Assembly (NCBI GenBank): GCA_009785605.1
Contig: WQVY01000005.1
Coordinates: 1 to 64,000, forward strand
DNA from: Defluviitaleaceae bacterium
Lineage (GTDB): Bacteria; Bacillota; Clostridia; Lachnospirales; WQUN01
Reading direction: 5' to 3'
Length of the DNA stretch: 64,000 bases
Shown here: piece by piece, positions 1 to 9,448 of the stretch
How positions within the stretch are numbered: the stretch's first letter is position 1
Layout of the letters: each line of letters starts with the position of its first letter
Notes under the pieces: generated by a model
Seen by the model: the letters and a program-made list of their open reading frames with translations, nothing else
Told to the model about the DNA's origin: nothing
Database searches by the model: none
Program-made: the position numbers and the translations under genes

Positions 1-567
1 CACTTTTTGTACAGCATTGTACTCAGAAAATAATTGGCCCGTGGTATGGATATAGCTAAGCGCACGGCTTACCCTTTTAATATTATTGGCGTGGATGGTT
101 TTTGCAGCCATTGGGTCAGCTTTGTGTAGCATGGTGTGTAATTGTTCACGACCATGCTCTAGGGCTATATTTGCAAAATGCTCCCGCATGGCAAAGTCTG
201 GCGGGTTGTTTGACTCTGTATCATCTGCAAATCTTACGTCGTTTTGTACCGCGTTAATATAAAACCCTGTACCACCACATAGTATGGGTACGCGCCCACG
301 GGCATGTATTTCTTTAATCACGGCCCTGGCTTGTTGCTGATATAGCGCGGCAGAGTATGGCTCGTCCGGTTTTATGATATCTATCATATGATGGGGTATG
401 TTGTCTTGTTCTTCCATGGTCGGCTTTGCTGTGCCTATATCCATACCGGTATATATCTGCATAGAGTCGGCAGACACCACTTCTCCACCAATAAGCTTCG
501 CAAGCGCCACGGCCACAGCGGTCTTGCCTGACGCGGTTGGCCCTGCGACTATTATTAATTTATCCAC
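1..567 (-). CDS. miaA: tRNA dimethylallyltransferase MiaA, 3' part truncated by window edge (GTG start)
   Basis: Minus-strand translation MDKLIIVAGPTASGKTAVAVALAKLIGGEVVSADSMQIYTGMDIGTAKPT...; P-loop GPTASGKT and SADSMQIYxGMDIGTAKP are typical of MiaA. Confidence 0.95.
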   Translation of the reverse strand, partial: MDKLIIVAGPTASGKTAVAVALAKLIGGEVVSADSMQIYTGMDIGTAKPTMEEQDNIPHHMIDIIKPDEPYSAALYQQQARAVIKEIHARGRVPILCGGTGFYINAVQNDVRFADDTESNNPPDFAMREHFANIALEHGREQLHTMLHKADPMAAKTIHANNIKRVSRALSYIHTTGQLFSEYNAVQKV

Positions 568-595
568 AATTCAACAACACCCCATAGCTTTAATA

Positions 596-682
596 GACTT
601 CTCCGGAAACTTCCTTTGCGGCCAAAAAATCTTAGGCATTAGTAAGTTTTATGGCCGCTCATTAGGAGTTTCCGGAGAAGTC
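596..682. repeat. 87-nt long hairpin with perfect 16-bp outer arms, overlapping the epimerase 3' end
   Basis: gacttctccggaaact (596-611) / agtttccggagaagtc (667-682), with inner gcggcc...ggccgc pairing. Confidence 0.75.
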
Positions 683-1578
683 AAATAACCGGTATTACAC
701 AAACTTCGCACAACGGATTCTGCTATAGACACTACTTGATAATCATCCTTAAACGGCATGGCTGCTACATTGCCATCGTAATATAAGCTGCCAAAGGCTG
801 TCTTAGCTGTTGAGCTAAAAGGCATCATACAACGGACCAATAACCCCAAACCAGGCATGACATACCGGCGCTTACCCATGGCTTTAGCTATGGCTTTGAT
901 AAGCAGCGTTGTGTTCATATATTCATTGTTGTGGGGATGAAACACGCCAGATATATGCCGTTCTATGGCAAGGCACAAAAATTCGCACAAGTTATCTATA
1001 AATATCATACTGCGCTTGTTATCCACAAAAGGGATAAACGGCAATACCTTTGCAACCTTAACCAATGACGCAAATTTCCCAGGACATCCTGGGCCATATA
1101 CCATAGGCGGGCGTACAATGCACAGGCTTGTCCCCACTTGCGACAAAGACGCAAGTGCCGTCTCCGCCCGGTATTTAGACAGGCCATAGTAGTCTGTATC
1201 CTTTGGCATTACTTTTGTATTGGTTGTTATGGCCCCAACTGCCCTGCCATACACAGCCATACTGCTAAGGTATATAAACTGCCCTACCCCACCGGCTTTG
1301 GCTTTTTTTGCTACGGCTATTGCCAAGTCAGAGTTTATGGCATTGTACATGTCCTTATTGGCTTCTTGTTGCTTGCGTGTCCATTTTTGGTGGGCCAACC
1401 CCGCTACCATTAGCACACTGTCATACTCATTATACTGCGCTGTCTTCCAACCTTCGTAGGAATCTACTATATCTACACATAGCCGCTTGCGTGCATATCT
1501 TGCAAAGCTATCCCCTATATAGCTGTTTGCGCCTACCACCAGCACACGCTTTACAGCACTAATGTCATTTGTGGTCAT
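649..1578 (-). CDS. NAD-dependent epimerase/dehydratase (nucleotide-sugar epimerase, SDR family)
   Basis: N-terminal Rossmann VLVVGANSYIG; YxxxK motif in TDYYGLSKYRAE; overlaps the sugar transferase by 4 nt. Confidence 0.85.
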   Translation of the reverse strand: MTTNDISAVKRVLVVGANSYIGDSFARYARKRLCVDIVDSYEGWKTAQYNEYDSVLMVAGLAHQKWTRKQQEANKDMYNAINSDLAIAVAKKAKAGGVGQFIYLSSMAVYGRAVGAITTNTKVMPKDTDYYGLSKYRAETALASLSQVGTSLCIVRPPMVYGPGCPGKFASLVKVAKVLPFIPFVDNKRSMIFIDNLCEFLCLAIERHISGVFHPHNNEYMNTTLLIKAIAKAMGKRRYVMPGLGLLVRCMMPFSSTAKTAFGSLYYDGNVAAMPFKDDYQVVSIAESVVRSLCNTGYLTSPETPNERP

Positions 1579-2165
1579 TTTTGCGGCCCGCCCTCCATGA
1601 CACCGCGCCCAAGTACTGCGCTAATGATGGTTGCAAATAGTATCTTTACGTCCAAAAAAAAGCCCATTCTTTGGGCATATTCCCCGTCATAGGCCGCTTT
1701 TATATTTATGGGGAGTTCGTCCCGGCCTCGCACTTGCGCCAAGCCAGTCAGCCCTACGGGGACGGCGTTTGCACCGTACTTTTCCCTTTCGGCAATTAGG
1801 TCATCTTGGTTCCAAAGTGCCGGCCGTGGACCTACAACAGAAAGCTCGCCTTTTATTATGTTAATCACTTGCGGCAATTCATCCAAGCTAAACTTGCGCA
1901 AAAAACGGCCAACAGGCGTGATAAAAGCCATAGGGTTTAATAAAAGGTGCGTTGGTACATCTTTTGGCGCATCTACGTACATACTGCGGAACTTGTATAT
2001 CATAAAAAACTCACGGTTTTGGCCATAGCGCTTTTGTTTAAAAAACACCGGCCCTTTGGAAGAAACCTTTATCAATAGTATCAAAACCACACCAAGCGGA
2101 AGCCACAGCGGGCTAAGAGCCAGTACCAGCAAGATATCCATAACACGCTTTACATAGATGTACAT
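1575..2165 (-). CDS. Bacterial sugar transferase (phosphoglycosyl transferase, WcaJ/PglC-like)
   Basis: KRVMDILLVLALSP...GPVFFKQKRYGQN...F.IYKFRSM...KFSLDELPQVINIIKGELSVVGPRPAL. Confidence 0.93.
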   Translation of the reverse strand: MYIYVKRVMDILLVLALSPLWLPLGVVLILLIKVSSKGPVFFKQKRYGQNREFFMIYKFRSMYVDAPKDVPTHLLLNPMAFITPVGRFLRKFSLDELPQVINIIKGELSVVGPRPALWNQDDLIAEREKYGANAVPVGLTGLAQVRGRDELPINIKAAYDGEYAQRMGFFLDVKILFATIISAVLGRGVMEGGPQK

Positions 2166-2208
2166 ATTGTTCAGCCCTTTAGGTTAGTGTGGGGAATGCT
2201 TCGGCATT

Positions 2209-4068
2209 TCAACTGCTTTTATGATTATACTCAGGAACATACTCCTTTAGCATCTCTCTTATATCGCCTTCCCATGGCATACCATTTGCCAGTGCTTCCA
2301 TTAGATTATCTACTTTAGGGGACATCTCTGGTCTTGTCACAAATATCTTGTCGTTTAATGTAGCTGTTAGGCCTTCTTCATCAAGGAGCAACTCCTCATA
2401 CAGTTTTTCTCCCGGGCGCAAGCCTACATATTCGATTTTTATGTCCACATCTGGTATAAGCCCAGCCATGCGTATGAGATTCTCTGCCAAGTCTGCAATT
2501 TTTACTTGTTCACCCATATCTAGTATAAACATTTCGCCCCCGGCAGCCATGGCTCCGGTTTCCAGCACCAGCTTCACCGCTTCGGAAAGCGTCATAAAAT
2601 AGCGGATGATTTCCGGGTGCATAACAGTAACAGGCCCCCCTGCCGCTATTTGCCGCTTAAATATTGGGATAACACTGCCATTAGAATCTAGTACATTACC
2701 AAAACGCACACATACAAACTCTGTTGCACTTTTTTCATTAAGCCCCAGCGTTACAATTTCAGACAAACGCTTGGTTGCGCCATATACATTGGGCGGCCTT
2801 ACAGCTTTATCTGTAGAAACCAACACAAAACGTTCGACTCCGTGATTAATGGCCGCAAGTGCTGTGCGGTAAGTCCCCAGTACATTGTTGTCTACGGCCA
2901 GGCGCGGACATTCTTCCATCAGTGGTACATGTTTATACGCCGCAGCATGGAAAACCACCGCCGGTTTAAACTCCTCAAAAACAGCGTCCAGGCGTTTTTC
3001 ATCTTGTACAGAGCCAATTCTTATGGCTACTTTGTACCGCCCGGCTTGGCCAAATTTTACTTTCAATTCTTCTTTCAAGTTATGAGAATTGTTTTCTGAT
3101 ATATCGAATACGACAATTTTGTCCACGTTTAAGCTCATTAGCTGATGGCATAGCTCACCACCTACAGAGCCGCCACCGCCCGTTACCAACACGGTCTTAC
3201 CCTTAAGCCATGCGTTGATACCGCTTATATTAATAGCTGCTTCTGGCCGGCCCATTAGGTCGCTTATACGTATTTCCCTTAGCGCGTCACTGGCCTTGTC
3301 TTGGGATAGGCCAGAGAGCAACCGCACTTTGCAATTATTAACAGGTGCAAGCTTTACAATGCGACGCAAATCTTTGTTTTTAATAGACGGCACAGCTACT
3401 ACAATCTCGCTAATATCGTATTTTGCTACAAGATGGGGGATTAAGTCATCACTCCCCATTATTTTTTTACCATGAAGCGTATAGCCATGCTTGTTTTGGT
3501 CATTGTCCAAGACCGCAATTATGTCGCGGGGCCTCCCCCCTTGTTGGCTGGGGTGAAGCAAAAAACCAGATGCACTATCGCCAGCTCCAACAACAAGCGT
3601 ACGTATAGGGTCATATTTATATACATGTGCAGTCCTGGTAAAACGGTGCATGTATACAAAAATTATGCCCAAAACCCGCTTGTGAATCCGCAACACAAGC
3701 GAAAATGATAAAAGAAAATAAAAGGCCATCATACCAAGCCCAGGGTTGGGCCAAAACCCAAGCCTCAAACGAAGCGAAACATACACAGCAAACGAGCTTA
3801 AAAATACAGCCATAGTAATACGAAGCATAGTGCCAATACCAGGGTGGGCCCACAAACTCTTATATACACCGCAAACGGTATAAAATACCATGCATGCAAG
3901 TATCATGACCCATATGCTACGGTTAACAGCATTTAAATATTGAGTAAAATCATTTACAAACAAGTACGTAAATACGAAAACAGCCCCAAACCAGCTAATC
4001 CAACAAAAAAAGGAGTCCAGCAGCGCTTGCATAAGCGTGTTAAACACAGAAAACCGTGATTTTATCAT
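2209..4068 (-). CDS. Polysaccharide biosynthesis protein, CapD/PglF-like membrane nucleoside-diphosphate-sugar epimerase/dehydratase
   Basis: N-terminal TM segments, then KTVLVTGGGGSVGGELCHQL...FHAAAYKHVPLMEE...VSTDKAVRPPNVYGATKR. Confidence 0.93.
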   Translation of the reverse strand: MIKSRFSVFNTLMQALLDSFFCWISWFGAVFVFTYLFVNDFTQYLNAVNRSIWVMILACMVFYTVCGVYKSLWAHPGIGTMLRITMAVFLSSFAVYVSLRLRLGFWPNPGLGMMAFYFLLSFSLVLRIHKRVLGIIFVYMHRFTRTAHVYKYDPIRTLVVGAGDSASGFLLHPSQQGGRPRDIIAVLDNDQNKHGYTLHGKKIMGSDDLIPHLVAKYDISEIVVAVPSIKNKDLRRIVKLAPVNNCKVRLLSGLSQDKASDALREIRISDLMGRPEAAINISGINAWLKGKTVLVTGGGGSVGGELCHQLMSLNVDKIVVFDISENNSHNLKEELKVKFGQAGRYKVAIRIGSVQDEKRLDAVFEEFKPAVVFHAAAYKHVPLMEECPRLAVDNNVLGTYRTALAAINHGVERFVLVSTDKAVRPPNVYGATKRLSEIVTLGLNEKSATEFVCVRFGNVLDSNGSVIPIFKRQIAAGGPVTVMHPEIIRYFMTLSEAVKLVLETGAMAAGGEMFILDMGEQVKIADLAENLIRMAGLIPDVDIKIEYVGLRPGEKLYEELLLDEEGLTATLNDKIFVTRPEMSPKVDNLMEALANGMPWEGDIREMLKEYVPEYNHKSS

Positions 4069-4101
4069 GTTCTAATTCATGCCTCCTTCGTCGGCGGAAC
4101 A

Positions 4102-4205
4102 TATAGCGAATTAATTCGAAAGCAGTTCAGCCTATCGCCGAAAAAGCGTTGAAGCGTCCGCTATTTTCGGCTCGGGCTGGACTGTTTCTCATTTAATTCG
4201 CTATA
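4102..4205. repeat. Palindromic intergenic element, copy E1 (104 nt)
   Basis: tatagcgaattaa...gccgaaaaagcgttgaagcgtccgctattttcggc...ttaattcgctata. Confidence 0.85.
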
Positions 4206-4313
4206 AGACAAGTACCGTGATATTCTTACACGATTACAAAAAAATATCAACATTTCCCAAACAAAAACGGCCACCCATGTATATAGGCGGCCGCAAGCAT
4301 GTATAAATTAAGT

Positions 4314-5009
4314 CTATTCGGTTTCAGCTTCTGCTTCAGTTTCTGATTCTATGTCAGAGTCATCAGGCTCAACAAAATATCCATTGTAGCTGTTGAGGTG
4401 GGGGGTTAGTGTAAGTATGTCCATACGCAAATTTATTTGCAATTGGTCGCCATGCCTGTCTATGGAGTATTCTACTATGCGGTTGTCTATGTCTTCGTGC
4501 GCAAACCCGTGCAATATTGATATCAGGCCTTCGTATGAGGCCACAAATGATATACTTACCGGTGTAAGCCATATGCCATCAGCGGGGCCATCGGGGTTAT
4601 CGTCGTTATGACTCATCGCACCAAAGGGTATGCTTTCATGGAAATATACATTCATGCTATGAGAATGCAGTATAGCAATGCGGTTAATACGCTCTCTTAT
4701 ATCCAGCTCATCCAAAGATATTGGCAAAAAATCCAGGTAGCCATATTGCCATATACGCTCTACATGCTCCCTATCACTTTGTGCCTGGGTAAGCTCGTAT
4801 GCTAGTTGTGCTATATCATGTGTCAGTTGTGGGCTTGATTCGTCCCTATTAACTGCCCTTACCAACTCTGCGCGTGCAGCTTCTATGTCAATATTGAGCT
4901 GGTCAACCCGGTTATTGTTTGGCCGCCAAAAAACAAAAAAATACAATGCCACGCCAACCACAAGAAATATTAACGTATAAATAAGAAATGAAACTATGGT
5001 TGTCTTCAT
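4314..5009 (-). CDS. Type IV pilus assembly PilO-like protein
   Basis: Short N-terminal TM plus coiled coil (IDIEAARAELVRAV); ATGA overlap with the upstream PilM-PilN fusion, so the start is likely 5009 (MKTTIVSFLIYTL). Confidence 0.65.
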   Translation of the reverse strand: MKTTIVSFLIYTLIFLVVGVALYFFVFWRPNNNRVDQLNIDIEAARAELVRAVNRDESSPQLTHDIAQLAYELTQAQSDREHVERIWQYGYLDFLPISLDELDIRERINRIAILHSHSMNVYFHESIPFGAMSHNDDNPDGPADGIWLTPVSISFVASYEGLISILHGFAHEDIDNRIVEYSIDRHGDQLQINLRMDILTLTPHLNSYNGYFVEPDDSDIESETEAEAETE

Positions 5010-7153
5010 TGCCAACTCCTTACTACTTGGCTGTTTAACCAGAAAGGCGCCCACCCAGGATTAACAGTTATAGTTATTGTATACGTCATAAACCCATATG
5101 CGTCTATTCCAGAATTGTCATGTGTGTCGGCTATGCTCAATGATATAGACAATAAATAGTTGTGCCTAAAGTGCAAGCGCAAATGCTCTACACCGTCATG
5201 TATGCTTCTAAAATTGTTGGTACGGCCAGACACAACTATTTGATGATGCACAGATGCGCTTTCTACTGCACTTATATTATCTACAACAAGCCCAGACACT
5301 TCCATTATTTCTGGGATTATAATCAAGGCTGGCATCCTCAAATAAAAGTCATGTATTGATGTCATTCTTTCGTTAACATTGCTGATATCACTAAGTATAG
5401 CATTTACATTGCGGTACGCATAAGAACGCTGCTGTATTAAATCGTACCACGAGTCCGAAGATATATAGTCGGATATTTCGCTTTGTATGCCACGCAACTC
5501 GGCCCGCAATGCACGGGTGGTCCTTAAAGGTACAAGTATCGCAATAATCAAAATAACTACAACAAGCGCCGCAGCCGCGAACAGTGGTTTTCTTGTGCTC
5601 GGGTCTGGGCGTGGGTCTTCTGGGATAGCATAAGGGAAACCGCTATGGGTTTCGGCCTTAGCAGATACAATATCAAAGGGGGACTCGTGGAATTTATCTT
5701 CTTTTATTATCTCATCATATTGTGTATTTTCTATTTCTAAACCCAAACCGGCTAGTTCGGGTGGGAGCTGTGGAAGCTCTACATACCCGGCAGGTATGGG
5801 GATTTCGGGGCCTTCGTTGTCATAGTAATAATCCCTGCTTGGGACTGGACCTGGATCTGGATTCGGATCTGGAACTGGTGTTGGGACCGGCGTTTGTATT
5901 TGCTCATACGAATCATACGAGTCATAAGGGCGAGTAACGCTTGCAGCCTCGCTTATGCTTGGCCTGTCATATTGCGGCATTGGCTCAGCTGTATGGTGCA
6001 CCATAACGTCTTGTGCAGGTGCGCTCATATGCGGCTGAGTATTAGCGGCGGCTTGCCACTGTGTGCTGGCATCGGCATTTATACCTTGTGTGGCAATATT
6101 GGGCAAGCGCAAATCCATACGGCAATCGTGGCCAACAAGTGATGGCATCCCCACTGCAAAGGCATCCAGGAACGAATCTTGGTTCAGCCGCCTTAGGTTG
6201 GGGCGTTTCAAACCAGGTACTACCCACTGGCTGGGCTTTAAAACCGGCACATTCAAATTAGCACGTAGGCTATCTTCTATGCCGGGGATATTTTCGTCAT
6301 CCATAAGTAGGATGCATGTAATTCTCTCTCCGCCAACCATACGGTAAAAATGGTCCGTCGCAGATGCAATTTCACCTGTAAGCTTGCCGGCATCGTAACG
6401 GATTGCACTCTCATTGTTGCCTATGCCACCGGCTTTTACAGACATAAGCGTCTCGAAATCTTCTACCTCGCCCAAGTTAACAAACTCTGGGGTAAAATAG
6501 CGGTTACTGTGGAAAAGCCCGTTGTGATAGAACGCAATATTTGCGGCCCCAGGGCCTGCATCCAATATAGCGAAGTTGTAAGGTATGCTGCCTTCTATAG
6601 GCGCACACCAATGCTGGATAAGCCGGCTGCGGGCATTTTCTCTTATATCTAAGCGCTTAGGCTTGAAATTTGCCCAGCGGCAGGCGGTATCAACGGCAAT
6701 TGCATGCTCTTCTGGCATTGCGGCTACCATTACTTCAAGTTCGCCGCCTACCTGCCCAAGCACTTCGCATCCTATATGATAAACAGACCTACCACTTGGC
6801 AAAAATGGAGCCATCTCTGTTAATGCAACAGAAAGTAAAGCATCTGTTGGCATATCCGGCCATCTAAAACGCTGTATGGTGATATCTGGCATACTCACGC
6901 CAACAACGCACGATGCCCCAAAAGTCATAGATACTTTAGCGGCCCATGCCGCTTTTTTTATTGCAGCAGAAAGGTCGGTCACGTAGGCATCGTCTGGCAT
7001 TCCGTGTAGCGTTGGTGCTTTGGCAGAGCCGGCTCGCATCATCACACCCTGTGGGTCAAGCTTTATGACACTTACAACGCTATCGCTAATGTCTATGCAT
7101 ATACGCTCGCTGCGGTGTGTGGATATACCCTTACGATTTGCGTTCGACAGCAT
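5006..7153 (-). CDS. PilM-PilN fusion protein (actin-like PilM domain, Pro-rich linker, PilN-like TM/coiled-coil domain)
   Basis: N-term ICIDISDSVVSVIKLDPQGVMMRAGSAKAPT (PilM-like); mid-protein Pro-rich linker; C-term AAALVVVILIIAILVPLRTTRALRAELRGIQSEISDYIS (PilN-like). Confidence 0.75.
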   Translation of the reverse strand: MLSNANRKGISTHRSERICIDISDSVVSVIKLDPQGVMMRAGSAKAPTLHGMPDDAYVTDLSAAIKKAAWAAKVSMTFGASCVVGVSMPDITIQRFRWPDMPTDALLSVALTEMAPFLPSGRSVYHIGCEVLGQVGGELEVMVAAMPEEHAIAVDTACRWANFKPKRLDIRENARSRLIQHWCAPIEGSIPYNFAILDAGPGAANIAFYHNGLFHSNRYFTPEFVNLGEVEDFETLMSVKAGGIGNNESAIRYDAGKLTGEIASATDHFYRMVGGERITCILLMDDENIPGIEDSLRANLNVPVLKPSQWVVPGLKRPNLRRLNQDSFLDAFAVGMPSLVGHDCRMDLRLPNIATQGINADASTQWQAAANTQPHMSAPAQDVMVHHTAEPMPQYDRPSISEAASVTRPYDSYDSYEQIQTPVPTPVPDPNPDPGPVPSRDYYYDNEGPEIPIPAGYVELPQLPPELAGLGLEIENTQYDEIIKEDKFHESPFDIVSAKAETHSGFPYAIPEDPRPDPSTRKPLFAAAALVVVILIIAILVPLRTTRALRAELRGIQSEISDYISSDSWYDLIQQRSYAYRNVNAILSDISNVNERMTSIHDFYLRMPALIIIPEIMEVSGLVVDNISAVESASVHHQIVVSGRTNNFRSIHDGVEHLRLHFRHNYLLSISLSIADTHDNSGIDAYGFMTYTITITVNPGWAPFWLNSQVVRSWQ

Positions 7154-7185
7154 TCGCTTCCGTCCTTTCGTTTAAATTTTAGTGC

Positions 7186-7956
7186 TTATGTAAGAAAACT
7201 CCAAAACGCCTGTCCAAACCATAGTGCAGCTAATGTACCGCCGCACAAAAATGGACCAAAGGCTATATACTCGCCACGCTTTGCACGGCCTGTAATTAAC
7301 AAAAAAACAGCAAAAACTCCACCTGCAACAAAGGCAAAGATAAAGGCCAAAAATATATTATTCCACCCCAAGTATAGCCCGGCTACCGCCATAAGTTTGA
7401 CGTCACCGTAACCAAACCCGTCTTTCTTGGCAAATATAAGCATTAACTTATCTATTGTATAAAGTGGTATTGCACCTGCAATTAATCCCAGCAGTGCATC
7501 AACAAAGCCTGGCGCATAAGGGAATATCATAAAAAAATTGCCCAATGCAACCCACATAACGCCAACTACTAAGGCTACAGCCAATAAGCCGTCTGGTATT
7601 ACTTGTGTTTCCCAATCTATTAACGATATCGTTAGCAACACAAAGGCAAAAAACGACAGGAAAATAGCCGACGGGGTCCGGGTAAATAATATCATCCCAG
7701 CAAAAAGCAGTGCACATGCCAGCTCTACTAACGGGTAACGCAGACTAATACGTATTTTGCAATTGCGGCAGCACCCCTTTAGCAACAACCAGCTTATCAC
7801 AGGAAGCAAATCATAATAAGCAATACGGCAGTTGCACGCCGGGCACGCAGATGGCGGCATCACAATTGATATGTTACGCGGCAGCCTGTAAATTAAAACA
7901 TTAGTAAAAGAGCCAAAACACAACCCCAAAACAACCCATAAGAAGACCCACGGCAT
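7186..7956 (-). CDS. Prepilin peptidase (A24 family leader peptidase)
   Basis: GSFTNVLIYRLPR...CPACNCRIAYYDLLPVISWLLLKGCCRNCKIRISLRYPLVEL...DGFGYGDVKLMAVAGLYLG. Confidence 0.95.
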   Translation of the reverse strand: MPWVFLWVVLGLCFGSFTNVLIYRLPRNISIVMPPSACPACNCRIAYYDLLPVISWLLLKGCCRNCKIRISLRYPLVELACALLFAGMILFTRTPSAIFLSFFAFVLLTISLIDWETQVIPDGLLAVALVVGVMWVALGNFFMIFPYAPGFVDALLGLIAGAIPLYTIDKLMLIFAKKDGFGYGDVKLMAVAGLYLGWNNIFLAFIFAFVAGGVFAVFLLITGRAKRGEYIAFGPFLCGGTLAALWFGQAFWSFLT

Positions 7957-8116
7957 AGCGTGTCTCCCTTCGGCTTACGTATGCAGTGTTTTCACACTAC
8001 AGTATGACTGGCATTATAGCAAGGCACCCATGATGTTGAGAAGGTTTTTTTATTACAATTGTGTTGCTATTATGTATCATTTTCGTTTCTGTGACAGATG
8101 TATAGCGCGGCGCTCA

Positions 8117-8707
8117 CTATGTTTTTGCATTATAACATAAATCACATGCAATATGTAGACCTCTAATATCTGCTTTTATGCGATGCTTTATGATGTCTAT
8201 ATCTGGATGATATATTGTGCCGTTTTCGACGAGTTTTTTTATTTGTCCTACTGTTGTGCATAATACTTTAGCCAAAAATTTGACAAGTTTTAAATCAAAG
8301 CAAAAAGGGCTTTGTATATGTGCTAAAACCGTCTCATCATGAGACTCGCAAACTTCTACGGTATATTCTACATTTGTATAATCTACAACACAAGAATTTT
8401 GCCTAAGGAAGTGCCTATCAAATGCATATTGCCAGGCAAGTGACTTGTCGTTTGCAATAAACATGTTAAACAGCGCCGCCGGTAACTCACGGGGCTTTAT
8501 CCCTTTTTTTATTGCCAAGTTCCACGTGCTGTCGCATTTGTGACATTTGTAGATAAGCCATATGTCCACACGCGACTGGTTGGCGTTGACACGAAACTTT
8601 TCACTGCAATAAAACTCACTTTTTTTGTTGCACTTGCTGCATTGTTTTATTAGTGTTGGTGTGTTTTGTGGCACAATGCGCCAGGTTATATTTTTATTTT
8701 CTTTCAT
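8117..8707 (-). CDS. DUF1062-like zinc-ribbon protein
   Basis: CSKCNKKSEFYCSEKFRVNANQSRVDIWLIYKCHKCDSTWNL; likely start 8707 (MKENKNITWRIVPQNTP). Confidence 0.7.
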   Translation of the reverse strand: MKENKNITWRIVPQNTPTLIKQCSKCNKKSEFYCSEKFRVNANQSRVDIWLIYKCHKCDSTWNLAIKKGIKPRELPAALFNMFIANDKSLAWQYAFDRHFLRQNSCVVDYTNVEYTVEVCESHDETVLAHIQSPFCFDLKLVKFLAKVLCTTVGQIKKLVENGTIYHPDIDIIKHRIKADIRGLHIACDLCYNAKT

Positions 8708-8713
8708 TATAAT

Positions 8714-8750
8714 CACCCGGGCAAATCATAGGACGTGGTTGGCCCGGGTG
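8714..8750. promoter_or_regulatory. 9-bp perfect inverted repeat at the start of the DUF1062 gene; 3' arm contains the apparent ribosome binding site
   Basis: cacccgggc ... gcccgggtg; in the mRNA sense the 3' arm GCCCGGGUG is followed by AUUAUAAUG. Confidence 0.55.
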
Positions 8751-8954
8751 CTACCTAATTGTTGTTTCTGAAACAAGATTGAGGCATAAAGGACAAACAA
8801 AAGGATAACCGACGTTTGCGGCTTGGGCGTTAATTCGTAGGCAAGTATATGATATAATAAACTTCATCTAAAATTGTACATCGAGGGGACGACACCCATC
8901 ATAGTAAACAGAAGATGTACGCTTATTTTTGCATAGATACATGTGTATGAACTC

Positions 8955-9386
8955 TAAGCTGGCGGTTTTGATGATTGGGCCAAAAGCGATCACGTTAGAA
9001 GCCCTACTCAACTCCGTATTATTGACCCATATTACCTAGATGGTTTGTCAAACGACGAATATGTAACTGCTTTTAGGGCTTTGCAAGAGCTAATTTGCGA
9101 TATCTATGACGAAATTGTACGCACATCACCCTTTGTGTGGGGTTGGCAAGGCTGGAAAGACAAAACAGCCACAGGTGGCAGCTACGGTGTATGGAATAAC
9201 CGTATAATGGGTATCCTTGGTGCATTTGCAGAGGTAGGGTATATAGAAAATGATGCCCTAATTGTAGACAAAAAGACATTTAGCGCTCATGACATAGCAT
9301 TCAAAAAGCACAGGTTTACCAACAAAGGTATGGCCGACATGGTTGTAACTGGGTTGATGGACATGGGGCTTATGTTTGAAGGGTAA
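8955..9386 (+). pseudogene. N-terminally truncated ORF remnant (ORF track start is TTG at 9045)
   Basis: Frame is open from ~8955 with no good start: AGGFDDWAKSDHVRSPTQLRIIDPYYLDGLSNDEYVTAFRALQ...; a second FDDWAKSD-encoding fragment lies at ~13680. Confidence 0.45.
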
Positions 9387-9448
9387 AGCGTTGAAACATC
9401 CGCTATTTTCGGCTCTGGCGGGACCGTTTAAAGGGAGAATTGCTATAG
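9386..9448. repeat. Right half of an E1-like palindromic element, copy E2
   Basis: aagcgttgaaacatccgctattttcggctctgg...agaattgctatag matches E1 core and right end. Confidence 0.75.
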
